Shown one piece after another: positions 9,206 to 20,987 of a DNA stretch of 59,452 nucleotides. The stretch's first letter is position 1. Each line of letters begins with the position of its first letter. The DNA is taken from contig CM055101.1 in assembly GCA_029204225.1 (NCBI GenBank), positions 4,301,343-4,360,794 on the forward strand, in the 5' to 3' direction. This stretch comes from Diphasiastrum complanatum (Eukaryota > Streptophyta > Lycopodiopsida > Lycopodiales > Lycopodiaceae). The notes under the pieces were generated by a model. The model worked only from the letters and a program-made list of their open reading frames with translations. It had not been told where the DNA came from and ran no database searches. The translations under genes and the position numbers were made by a program.

Positions 9206-12200
9206 AGCTGTTTCTCACAATGAATGTAACAAAAATAAGCAAAGAATGTAGTAAAGAAAAAGTTTTTTTTCTCTGGCCAAAAGCAATGTGTTTTATCTTT
9301 GATCTGCTGCAGCCATCTCTTACTCTCACAATCAGTAAGTGTCTGGTTTGGGGAGGCTGTGTGTAACTCATGAGAGAACTAAAATTGAACAATGCTCTAT
9401 CAAGGAGCTATGTGGGGAGGTGTGAAAAATGCTCTATTAAGGAGATATGCCAAAAAGAAGGCATTTTCTTTTGCTCAGCCTGAGGTTGCCCAAACATTAG
9501 GGAAAAGCTGACCAAATTTCTTTCAAAATATTGCCTTTATTCCTAAATTGATGTCAGTTTCCCAAAGTAGGGGGCTGTCCTCAATTGTCAAACTTTTGCA
9601 ATAGGTACACAGCTTTTACATATAACCTATGTTGTGAATCCATCTAATCACATTTGTGTTATCTTTAAAAAGAAATGTTTTTTATGGGGGTTGTTTTGTT
9701 ATTATTTGACTCTAATATGATTAACTATCCCTATCCTATTGTTGTTCCAAGACAAGATTTTTTCGTGTGACAAAACATAGGTCATCTATATACCTCAAGG
9801 ACTACTCGAATTCATTCATAGTTTTCCCTTGTCTTGGTTCATCAAGCCTATTGATACCTTATATTTAAAACCAGATAGATATTAATTACGATGGTGGGGA
9901 GCATGCAAATTCCATATGTATCGCACAAATTCGTTTCCATAATGTGTCACCCAACCACAATATAGCTACACATTAGCATGTCAGTTTAGCTTATTGATGT
10001 TTTTAGCAACATCAAATTTCATCCATTTCTTTTGTGCTGTCTCCAAGCTCCTAGTGCGCCCTTACCAACTCCACATACATAAAGTTTTGTTAGATTATAT
10101 AGTTTTATTTCTAGCTTTGATGGTTTCATCTTTATCTTCCTTAAGGAACACCTAGATCTCCACATCTTGAGAAATGTCATGGCTAGTTCTTTTACTTGAG
10201 GGGTATTTATTTTAACTTCTCAATGAGATCTTTGAGCATGGGAAACATATCGAGTTTAAACCAACAATCTTTCATCAAAGCACATGCAAATTTGTGAATG
10301 TTATTTGGCTTCAACGCGATATGGTTTAATCCCTTAGGAATGAATAGTTAAATTTTTGTAGACCTCAATCCACATGTTTGTAGGTGATTAGGCCATTTTT
10401 GGCATTAGAGGCAACTCGAGCAAGTACACATTTAAAATGATGATTACCAAAACTAGAGTTTGATGTGGCTCGAGCTAGCTTAGGCTTGCTACAATTGTCA
10501 TGATGAGATTGGATGTATGAAACTTCCCTATGTGTTGGCATGAGATCTTGTGACCAATCAAAAGAGAGAAATCCACAAAATTGGTCCAATCAAGTTTGAG
10601 GGCTCATATGTCACTAAGCCAATCAAATTTGGAGGTAAATAAGGGGTCCAATCACAAGTCACTACTCCCCACCTCAAGTTACTACTAGTATGTGTGGTAG
10701 ATCGTTCCCATACTTAGTTTTTTGAGATTAGATGAGATTCTACACTTAGAACTTCTCTTGGTTTCTCTCTCTACTCGAGAGATTGTAGTTGGTTTCTCTC
10801 TCTACCCAAGAGCAAGGCTTTTTTATACTTAGTTTTTTCATCCACAAGTCTCCCACACATGTGAATGTACTTTGGTGAATGATTTATGCATGTTTCATTG
10901 AGCTCTTGCCTTAGATTTGTGAGATAGATCTTGTAATTCAATCTATAGCTTGATCTTTGTGTCATCACCCACATCTTAGGAGATCAATCACAATTTTGGG
11001 GTGTCCCACATGTGTGAAATTTAACAATAAAAGACCTAAATCTTTTTGTTGTTTGCAATGGCATGGTTCTATATAGTCTACATTGGATAATACATCAAAA
11101 GGCCTGTACCATTTGTCCTTCACGTCATGACCTAAGTACTTCTAACCAAACATCACATTCATTTTCTCTTTACGAAACTCAAGTTCATAAAAGCATTTTC
11201 AATAGAAGTCATGTCCAATAATAAGTCCAAAAGCTTGTGCTACAAATAGTAAGTGCAAAAAGTATTTATTGGTAGATTTCTCAACAACCTTGATATAAAT
11301 CATTTGTAATATTAGGTTTTGCTCTACTGTTTCTTTCTTATATACTTTAGCTTTTGCTTTGAATTTGCATCTCTTCCTAGAATTAAATGTGCTACAATAA
11401 TTTACATTGAAACCATAATCTCCACTAGACAACATAAAATCACATCTCCTTGAACATCCTTTTTGTAGTGACTTCTATGATGTATTACTCTATAATAAAA
11501 CATAATTTGAGCATTAAGCACTTCTCATGCAAGTTTATGCAACCACATAAGAAAACATTTGAGTTGAGATTGAGGAGGGATTTACAAAATCAACAAGATT
11601 GAACCATATAATAAAATGATTTATTTTGCATTTTGTGGTGTTGCATCATCATTTAAAAAATATTCTTTTCCAGTTCTACGATGTTATAGCATGTTGAGAT
11701 ACAATAATAATGCTAGTGTCCAAGGTTTGATGAATACGTGCCCAAACTTATACACGATCTAATTTGGATGGTTCAATTGGTCCATCCCAATGAGGTTGTC
11801 AAAGGTTATCACATTCTCAAAAAGCAATTATAACAAAGTTCAATCTCTACAATGTTGAGTTGTGCCATCATGGTCTAGAGTCCAGGTTTAGAGTCCAATG
11901 GATTGGAAAATTAAATTTGCCAGATTGTAAACTACATTTATCAATTAAGCGGGGTGTGGAAGATCACAAGGTCATACAAACATGAAATCTTTTGAAACGG
12001 AAAATGGTGGAGAGACATGTTTTATAAAAGCTTTTATGATTTTTTTAAAATTTATGTTAATTTTGAAACTTAAATTTTTTTAATTCACTAATTATTTCTA
12101 GAATGTTGCATTTTGCAAATGTTTTAATTTGAGTTGAGTATTCTAGAAATTGTGGACTAGAATGAAAAAAAATTATTAAAATTCACGGAATTGACGTGAT

Positions 12201-12451
12201 GAATACTAATTGCTTAAATGTGCAAATTAAATTTTTCAAAAAATATTTAATTAAAAGTTTTTTAAAATCATACAATTTAAAAGATTTAAATATTTGTTTA
12301 AAAGTTTATATTTAGTTATATATTGAAATTTCAATATTTTAAAAGAAAAATAATTGCAATTTACACACAGAAAATTTTCATTTTTGAAATAGTAAATATA
12401 GATACAGATCATTTTATTATTGTTGTCTCGATTACAATCAAAAGTTTTCCA
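9206..12451. other. Long intergenic stretch, no gene recognised
   Basis: Only short AT-rich frames occur, none with a recognisable protein. The region from about 12000 to 12430 is strongly A/T-rich with runs such as 'tttaaaatttatgttaattttg'. I see no LTR ends, RT motifs or RNA genes here. Confidence 0.4.
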
Positions 12452-13373
12452 CTAAGTCGTTTGGATCCACTTCAGCTGATTCTTGAACAACTGTTGATGG
12501 GATAGCTGGAGCCTCTTGAGCAACAACCTATGTGATGATGTTGTACTCTTGCTCTCTACAACGTTCGCTAGGTTATCCTCGTCACTTGTAATTTCGTTGG
12601 CAAGTGGTTGAGGCTCTTTACAAAGTAGGACCACATTATCTCCATCTGATCCCACCTTACCTACCTCTTGGGATTCATCCAGAAAAATTGAAATTCCTAT
12701 CAATTTCATCTTTATAAAACTCACTGAACTAGAATCTAATTCTACAGGTGTGACATTTCTATCTTTTTGGACAACACATGAACTGGTGGTGCCACTATCA
12801 TTTAATAGATCTAAAACCCAGTCTGCTGGGTGTGAACACTTTTCAATCAATCTATTTACAAGCACTTGTGGCATTTGGTATGGACAAGCCATAGAACTAG
12901 TCATCAGATTTTTCAATTTCTTTGTCATTTCCAAATAGTTGAAGTGATTGGAAAAATATGTGCAACCAACAATATTGTAATGGAGCATCGATCTCTTTCC
13001 ATCAATTGAAAAATAGCCCATGCCAATATTCTCAATTGTGTTATAGAGCATTTGGTTTAAATCTACAAACATTTAAAAACAAAGTAATAGAGAGAGATAA
13101 TTTTAAACGGAATTTTTTCTTAAAGCAAAAGTAAAAACACAACTTTGATGATCACAGAAATCAAAATTACTTTTGAAACTCTTTTCCCATCTCTCTACAA
13201 GACTTAATTGTCCATATGCAACTTTGGACAAAACTCTTTTTATAATTTCCTACAATGGGATTCCTTGCATGGTCTTCTATTCGAAAATTCCCATGTCTAC
13301 AAGAATCGGAGCAAGTGCAGGTTGGGTGGATTTCTTCTTTGATGTTGACACCCTCTTAGCAACTTGCCCTTAA
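12452..13373 (-). pseudogene. Beta-class DNA methyltransferase-like relic 2 (C-terminal half)
   Basis: An uninterrupted 206-codon frame (13072-12452) carries the block 'PYQMPQVLVNRLIEKCSHP' and then 'WVLDLLNDSGTTSSC', closing with 'VTPVELDSSSVSFIKMKL'. This is the pattern of motifs X and I of beta-class N6-adenine/N4-cytosine DNA methyltransferases: 'KP..L...ii', 'D.VLDpF.GSGTT', 'R..giE.d'. The aligned block in relic 1 near 54430-54700 reads 'NPYQKP', 'DWILDMFAGTGT' and 'CVVVEVDEVQATYIEM'. Here the SAM-binding FxG is replaced by LND, so catalysis is doubtful. Upstream, 13373-13103 holds a collinear frame ('EIIKRVLSKVAYGQLSLVER') with two stops. A splice acceptor-like TTTGTAG precedes 13054. 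Motif IV was not found. The 3' 80 residues are acidic and unassigned. Confidence 0.6.
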
Positions 13374-13879
13374 ATTTGAATTTTTTTTTATTTCTCAAAA
13401 AATTTGTCGACTAAATCCAAACCTGAAACGAGGAAATAGATTAAATGAGTATTTAATTAAAATAAATTTGAGATTAAAGTTCTTTGTTTTCAAAAATGAT
13501 AAAATCAACTATCGAGAATTTCATATTTACCTTTCCAGAATGAAAAGAATTGTGTTTCTTTTTTACTGGATTTTGGATAGGTTTATGAGTGAATATGTCA
13601 ATGTGATTCAACCTAAATTTAGAAGGCTTTATTTGTGAGACATTTGTGTGCTCTAAAGTGCTTTTGGTTCAGTATTGATGGATTCACCCTTCTTGTGAAG
13701 TTGAGATCAAGGAGGAGACTAGTTTTGATCAAATCTACAGTAAAAATTAGCTAGGTTTGGATCTAGTTTGGATCTTGAAGATTGATCAAGCTCAAGATCA
13801 TCTTAGATCTTGTTGAGAAATCATAGAGTGATTCATCTCAAGTCTCAAAGAGAATGAGATAACTAGTTGTGATCATATC
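13374..13879. other. Intergenic, no gene recognised
   Basis: AT-rich, with no frame or repeat that I can assign. It could hold further decayed exons of the methyltransferase-like relic, but I saw no motif. Confidence 0.35.
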
Positions 13880-14085
13880 TTGTACAATCTATCTTGTTTC
13901 ATTGAATTTATCTCCCTATCATTGTAAGAGAAAAAGTCCAAGCTAAGGAAATCTCATTGGAGCATGTTTCAAGTGAAGAATGCATTATTGATATATTGAC
14001 AAAGTCAAAGAATGATTTTTTGAAGCTTAGATCAGTCCTTGGCTTAAAGTTATGTTATCATCTAGCTAGATTGTGAGGAGGAGTA
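13880..14085 (+). pseudogene. Ty1/copia polyprotein C-terminus and polypurine tract
   Basis: The frame around 13950-14075 reads 'EHVSSEECIIDILTKSKNDF', then 'LKLRSVLGL', the usual end of copia RNase H ('..ADilTK.l....F..LR..LGl'). A TGA-type stop and a purine-rich 'gtgaggaggagt' follow. An LTR probably starts just after (around 14086), but its far end was not found. Confidence 0.65.
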
Positions 14086-14829
14086 TTGAAATTTCACACT
14101 TCTAGCTTGATCAATTTTGGTCACATGCATTGTAATTGGCAAGATGGCCATGTAAATAGATTCCACATGTGCCAAATAGCATAGGATGATTTCCCAAGGC
14201 TTCATTCCTCATATTACATTGTGATAGCATCTTTAAAATGAAGCCAAAATGTGCTTAGATTGATGTGTTGTGTGATCTAGCACTCTTGGTGATGATGTCA
14301 TTGTTGAGATGTTGTTTGAAGATGTGGTTCAACAAGACAGAGACTTCGAGCACTTCGAAGTCGAGCTATCATGACTCACTAATGTAAAGCTCAGATGGAT
14401 TCTATCTTTGCAGGCGAAGCTAATGCTTCATACCGACGATCAATCATCCTCCGAACTACAGACAGCTGCTGCAGATCCGATAATAAATTTGTGAACAACA
14501 GATAATGTTTGATCAGATAAACTGAGAAAAAACGAAAGTATATCTACTATTGGCAGACGTTACAATTCATTCAAAGAGCATACACATAATAGCAGAATGC
14601 TGCAACTTGTCTATGCTATCAAAATCAAGTATACAACAACAATTCTCTTTGAGCGTTGTCTGTTTTCCATATCAGCGCGTCGGCGCATGAGAGGTGTTCT
14701 CTCTCACGAGTGAGACTAGCTACTACTAATTCTCTATATCTTGTAACTAGCTACCGCTCATTACATCTATATCACTTCTCACGATAATCCAATACATAGG
14801 ATTTGAGTGCTTGATCTTTCTTCTTGTAC
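14086..14829. other. Probable LTR remains, no gene
   Basis: This stretch lies between two copia protein fragments of opposite orientation. Part should be the LTR of the 13880-14085 fragment. The segment 14640-14780 has clustered CTAGCTAC repeats. No coding capacity was recognised. Confidence 0.35.
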
Positions 14830-15180
14830 CACTGTCTGACATACTATTTCAGTCCGTAGATGCTTTTGTGCATTTTGCAGGCAGAATCAGCAAATGACTT
14901 GTAGGTAAAACCTAGTGGCTGGTCTATATAGACCTCTTCTTTCAGCTCTCCATGTAGGAATGTTGTTTTCCCATCCACAATATGGATCTTCATATCATAG
15001 GTTGTTGCATATGCAAACAATATGCATATAGATGTGTGCTTCACAACTTGAGAAAAAGTTTCAGTATAGTCGACGACATACTTCTATGAGAAACCCTTTG
15101 CAACTAGCCTGGCTTTGTATCTCAATATATTGTCGTCTGGTCCATACTTGTATTTGTAGAAGCTGCAAGGTGCCTGATGG
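14830..15180 (-). pseudogene. Ty1/copia reverse transcriptase fragment
   Basis: Minus-strand frames encode the N-terminal RT block of copia: 'MKIHIVDGKTTFLHGELKEE' followed by 'VYIDQPLGF' and 'CKMHKSIYGLK', which matches the family pattern 'i.q.DVktAFLhG.L.eevYm.QP.GF......c.L.kslYGLK'. The upstream part near 15050-15180 continues with 'KARLVAKGF'-like text in shifted frames. It is a fragment with no YVDD box. Confidence 0.8.
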
Positions 15181-15219
15181 AGCTAGTACATGGTGATTGA
15201 CTACTTTTGCTACAAGAAT

Positions 15220-15640
15220 ATGAGGTCAAATGCTTTTGGAATTGGACTAGGAGATCCTAGAGAAAATATTCCTCAACCTTTTGGGGCTATTTCTCTTGTA
15301 TGGACTCACCCATCTCCTCATTCAATTTTTTGTTTTCCAAGGCCATGATCCTCTCTTCTCTTGCAATCAGCCATCATGGCTCGAGGGTGAAGCGGTTAGG
15401 GATTTCACTATCTCTTTCATATTGGTTGGGTGGTTTGGCTCCACAGATATCCTTTTGGTTGTACATCTATAATGAACCTTAGTAGAGTGCTTGAAACCTC
15501 TGATTAAATTCATGTGGAGCTGGATTAGGAACCTCCTAGAGAAAGTGCACCCACCCCTACTAGTTTTTTGTGCATTTACAGCTCACACATGTGAAGTCCA
15601 AGTGGTAGTATGACATGGCAATAATCTTGCTAACCCACTC
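15220..15640 (+). repeat. LTR-related segment preceding gypsy remnant B
   Basis: The plus strand carries blocks that match the complement of 3003-3240 and 32570-32720: 'ggttgggtggttt.gctccaca', 'gatcctctc' and 'cttgcaatcag'. It belongs to the same LTR family as gypsy A, in the opposite orientation. The boundaries are approximate. Confidence 0.5.
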
Positions 15641-18600
15641 TTCCCCTGTACTATGCTTTACAGTGACCAATTTGGTGTCCTTTAGCAAAAGTTATGGCCG
15701 TCGAAAGTTTTGGCAATTTTTAGTTCAAAATTTGCAAAATTTCTAAAATGGTCTTATGGGTGTCAATATGTAAAGTAGTAGTGTGCATGTCCAGTGGTGA
15801 AAATGCTTCTTTGAATTAGGTTGCATATCCAGGTACATGTTTCTGTGAGTTACAGTAGTTTGATCAGTGGAATTTCATGCATGAGTATAGTTTTTGCAAA
15901 AGCTAGTTAACAAGCTGATTTCCTAGTTGTTAGGCAATTTATGTAAAAAAAAAAAAATTGATTTTTTGGATGATGCATGCCGGATATTTCAGAATCAAAC
16001 TGAAATGGGATGGCAACAATGGAAAAGATAAGTCCATTCTATTAATCGATTTTCACAATTTTGGTCCATATTGAACGAAGTTTAGAAATCCTAGATACAT
16101 AACTTTTTTGAAAGATCCATCAAAGTTCGAAATTGTTCAAAATCTATCAATTTATTGATTGAATGGAATTAGCTAAAAAAAAGTGAAAGACCTTGTTGAG
16201 ATATAATCAACTTATAATAAGGTCTAGTATTTTTTTACTTTTGGTTGAAAGTTTTGAATTTGTCAACTGATTAAGCCTATTTTTCATTTCAGATAATCAA
16301 TAATGGCTGAAGATAATACAGGTCCAAAGAGAATGATATCCACACCGACCTATTTATAGATTTGTCAGCAATTAAATACCACACTTAATGAAATGAATAA
16401 TCAGAAAACTTTGAGGGATCAGCAAATGGAAGTGCTGTTGAATCAAGTTAAAGCTTTGTCTTTGCCGAATCTGGGCTTTCAACCAGAACTCAAGGGAGAA
16501 GAAAGAGAAGAAGCCAGAGGTTGTGAATGAAAAATCAAGAGCGTGGTTCTATTCTTCTAAGGAAAGGCTTTGTCATGGTGGTGTGACTTGCAATCCAAAC
16601 CCACTATGTGAGGAGAACTCATGGAAGTGTTCAAAATTCGTTTGTGTTTGTGGACGATTCAAACTATTACCAAAGATTCATATGATGTAGAATGGTTCAA
16701 TCACTTGATTCAAAACTGGCCCTCTAGCAATTTATCCTACGTCTGCCAACAGACTATTAAAATAAATGTCAGCGAAATGTGCTTCAGACTTTTGATGGCA
16801 TCGTACGAGTCATGAAAGCTTATGATTCAATGGTGGTGGCATCCAAGAAGCAGTTTCAAGCTAATCCATCAATATCCAACCCGAAGAAGAAGAAGAAGAA
16901 ATAAGTTCGTGACAAAAAACAAGTCAAATATTTTGACTTAATCAGATGGCATCAGAACATAAAGCAAAAGAAACATACGTCCTAGAATAAGACTAAGAAG
17001 GTGAATGTATGTTGTGTCTATAACAAGCATGGACATGCTATGAAATTCTGCCCGGAGCGAAAGAAACTGTAGCTCAAATCATTGAGATGCCAAATAAAGA
17101 AAATCTAAAATTGGAGATTGATAGAATCATTTGTGAGTGTGAATGTTCATTCAATACTACTTCGTTCTTGCCTAATGAATTATTTTGTTTCAAATCACGA
17201 ATCCAAATTTACCTTACGTTGTCAGATTGGCACAAGTGATTCGTTACAAAATGATAGGCCGATAGTGTTTGAGAGCAAGAAACTTACTGAATCTCAGTTG
17301 CATTATAGAACTCAAGAAAAGGACTCATTTGTTGTGATACATGCACTTAAAAACTTGGAGGCATTACCTTTATGGTAGTCAATAATGTATATAGATCACG
17401 AGCCTCTGAAGTACTTTTGCAATCAACATGATCTGAGAGGTCATAAAGCTCGTTGGGCTGAGCTTATGCAAGAATTTGATCGTGAGATCTGATATGTCAA
17501 AGGCAGCTCTAACCAGGTTGTAGATGCTCTTAGTCGGATTGGTGAATTAGATGAATTTTCATTCACCCAGATTTCTACAGATCTATATGTTTCATTGAGA
17601 GAGAAGTGTGAAACATATTCTCATATTGGTCACATTTGGAAGATGGTTGAGACTGGAAAAAATGAGAATGAAATAGAGATAAACTCACAAAGATCTTAGA
17701 CTCCTAAGAAAGATAAGAAGATTGTGGAACAATTTGCCAATCGAGATAATTTGTTATTTTGGAATGGAAAGTCTATATACCTTGGGGTGATGAGTTAAAG
17801 AAGAGAATTCTTTATGAATGTCATGATGTACCCTTTGTGCATACACACAACTTTGGACTTGGTCAGAAGAGAGTTTTATTGACCAAAACTCAACCCATTT
17901 GTTGAGTCTTATGTGGTTAAGTGTAACCATGTCAGCTAGCCAAAGCGGAACACTTAAAGGTTGAAGGGTTGTTACATCCCTTAGATATCTCTCAAAAACA
18001 ATGGAAAAATATATCTATGGATTTTGTAGTTGGACTTCCTAAAATCCAACGACAAAATAATTCTATTTGAGTTGTAGTGGATTGGTTAACTAAGTTAGTT
18101 ACATTCATACCAGTAAAGTCAACTACAAAGGCTTCAAATTTAGCCCAGATCTTTGTTGAAAGATTATTATGACTTTATGAATTGCCAAGTGATATTGTTA
18201 GTGAAAGAGATCCTAAATTTACAGGTCACTTTTGGTCAATTGTATTCCATAAGCTAGAAACCTCACTTAGTTTTAGTTCTACAATCATCCTAAATCAAAT
18301 GGACAAATGAAGAGAACTAATCAGACTATGGAAAATATGTTGAAGACCTATGTGTCTCACAAGCAGTCTCAATGGGAAGACTACATTCCTTTAATTGAGT
18401 TTTTTTTACAATAGTACAAAACATTTTGCTACAAGTTATAGTCTATTTATGCTAATGCACAATTTCAACCTAGATCTTCAATAAATGTGGAGACGAAATC
18501 TGTTAAGATCTAGAAAGCTATAGATTTCCTACATGCTATGCAAAAAATGTTGCAAGTCGCATGTGATTGTATTTAGGACATAGCTAAGCACTATGCTGAT

Positions 18601-18720
18601 CTTAAGAAATCTCCCAGAGATTTTAAAGTTGATGACTGGGTATAACTTAGAATTCCAAAAGATTCTAGGAGTATGTATACCGAAAACCATCATAATGAAC
18701 AAAGTATCATTGTCTCCCAA
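15641..18720 (+). mobile_element. Ty3/gypsy LTR retrotransposon remnant B
   Basis: The plus strand shows in order: a leader related to 6120-6560 and 890-1390 (15641-16320), gag with a retrotrans_gag-like segment and a zinc knuckle-like 'GHAMKFC' (16400-17060), RNase H (17230-17560, 'QLHYRTQEKDSFVVIHALKN', 'YIDHEPLKYF', 'RGHKARWAELMQEFD'), and integrase (17580-18700, 'WKNISMDFVVGLPKIQ', 'SERDPKFTGHFW'). RT and protease are deleted between gag and RNase H. Many stops interrupt the frames. Confidence 0.85.
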
Positions 18721-20896
18721 AAGTAGAAACTACGGCTTGTTTATCACATATTTTGCACCCCCTACTCTTGAAAAAAAGTACATCTAATCTTGAGAATGAT
18801 AGCTAACAAACATATGGGTCTAACTTTCTGCTGCTGTCTCACAGAATGGAAAAGCCTCATCGAGTTAAAAAAAACCTTGCTTCATCTCTCCCTAATAACC
18901 AACCCTTGATTTGAAAGTTTTGAGTGAAAGATTTCATGTTTTCCTGTAAGAATGCATTTTATTTTCTTAAATCAAGCTTTCCATGACGGTTCCATGGCTT
19001 GCATCCCTCATTTACTGCTAAGAGATAGGTCTCTTTCCCTTACAAGGTGAAAGCACTTACCATTACATGCAAGCTTTCCTTTGTTTTTGAGTGGTATTTT
19101 GATAGATTAAACCTTGGTCTGATACCATATAGTATCTTCTGATATAACTCAAAATGATACTTTCTCTTGCAAATAGTGTTGGAGGATCAGGATTTATGTT
19201 TATTGGAAAACTCATAGTTTTTGTATTGTAGTGAATATCTTCTGTCTTTCTCCCCAGACTGTACCACTCTTGATTGTCCAATGCCCTCTTGTTCTAGGCT
19301 GTAGTCTCCATCCCGAGGATGTGAAGTATATTCTCCCTTATTTGAGTTGGTTCCAAGGGATGTGGTTGCCCTGAAAGAAATATATCATCCTCAACTTCTT
19401 TTAATGCAACAACACAATTGATGTTGGATTAGATTCAAAATTTGAATTAACAACCAGTAGCCTGGTTTCCATCGTCATAAAATTTCCGAATGATAGCCAA
19501 ATTAGAAAAGAAATTGTTCAAGACAGAAATCTCCTATGAAGTCGTCAAAACAAATCTTCGACAAAAAATCATTAAAAGGAAGCCTCTACTTTTGGTTTCT
19601 GCAGATTTTACATAAAGGGACAGCTTTAAAATGGTTTATGAGGCTCCTTAGGATCCAAATTTAAAAAAAAAAAATCACTAAAGCATATTCTTTAACAAAG
19701 TGATTTTTTAGTTTTCACCCTCCCCCATTTTTTCTTCCTTTTTTAGAATGTCTACAAGTGAAAGCAAGAATCTGAGGAGAATTAGGAGTCCAAGGAGCTG
19801 GAAGATCAGTGGCTCATGCTCAGGAAATCTAGACTGAGATTTTTATATTATCATGTCTCTTAGAATTTGGGGGGGTACTAATTATAGTGTGGTTTTGATG
19901 TGGCTTCGTGATTATGGGAGACAATACAACAATGCACAGTATGAAATTGGGTACTGACAAGGGTACTTTGCATTGGTCTACCATCCAGCAGACTGATCGC
20001 TGCAATTTACCAAAATGGTTAAGCTCAAACTATCCCAGGCCCACGCAAAAGACTACGTAGCCTGGGTAAAGAGTGGAGACAAAATGAAAAAAATAGATTG
20101 CCAGTCGCTTCACCAAGCTATGATTTGTTGTTTATTTTGAAATTCTGCAATAAAAGCTCTAAAACCATACAAAGGTCTGAAAGAGAAACCATTCCAAGGT
20201 TGACCGCTGAAATGACTAGCTAGACGCGTATATCATTATCAAACTGCGAGTGACAATAAGCTCCCAATTCATAGTTGACATGTTTAAAAACAGAGAGGTA
20301 CCGTACCACATAAAGCTGCACCAAGACAACTTTTTTCCCATTGATTGATAACAATATACTTAATTACAATGGGAAAACTGCATGTGAATCTTGAAAGTCA
20401 TATTTCATTTATGAATTCTGTACACAGTGGAATGCAGGATCAACTACTAGGGCGTAGTAAGAGTAGCATTCATTTTCTGCTTGGTTGGTCAGGAATCCAT
20501 ATTGACCTCACTATCATCACTTTTTTCCAAGATCCTTTGAAATGATTTTCTTTTACTTTGCAATAGGTCATAACAAAACTATGGTTTCCAACAAGTGCTT
20601 GCTCCTGACTGAATTTCGAACCACCGGTCAGAATTGGTCAACTCCTGAAAAGACATAGCATATTGGCATTTTCTGTCAGCTTCGAGATATGTAGTAGCAA
20701 CCGCTTGTTTAAAGTAGAATTACATGTCTGTTAGCAATTTATACTTTTGACACTTTCAAATAATACTTACAAGCAACAAAACAGAGCAGTACTAGTACTC
20801 ATAGTTATCGTAAATGTGACTTACACCTGTATTATCCATGATTTGAGATTACTTGATACATGCTGATTTCTCGACATTAGTTAAGCATCCAGGGGA
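18721..20896. other. Intergenic/3' flank of ALDH10, no gene recognised
   Basis: No coding sequence recognised. A PBS-like TGGTATCAGACC occurs on the minus strand at 19115-19126, but without convincing LTR ends. The part nearest 20896 should include the ALDH10 3' UTR; I could not fix a polyadenylation site. Confidence 0.4.
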
Positions 20897-20987
20897 TCAC
20901 AGCTTCGAAATTGGAGGATACCAACCGAATGGTTCATTGGAGATGTAACGTGTCAACTGTTTCACAGATAAATAGTTCTCCAAGCCC
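20897..20987 (-). CDS. ALDH10: ALDH10 exon 15 and stop
   Basis: Residues 481-510, '[20 protein letters not shown]' then GWYPPISKL and TGA at 20899-20897. It ends in the peroxisomal targeting signal SKL. The acceptor is TTCAG|GGGC. Confidence 0.93.

Noticed and set aside
19111-19130. PBS-like TGGTATCAGACC on the minus strand as evidence for another LTR element
   Set aside because: The adjacent sequence does not end in CA and no LTR partner or polypurine tract was found.
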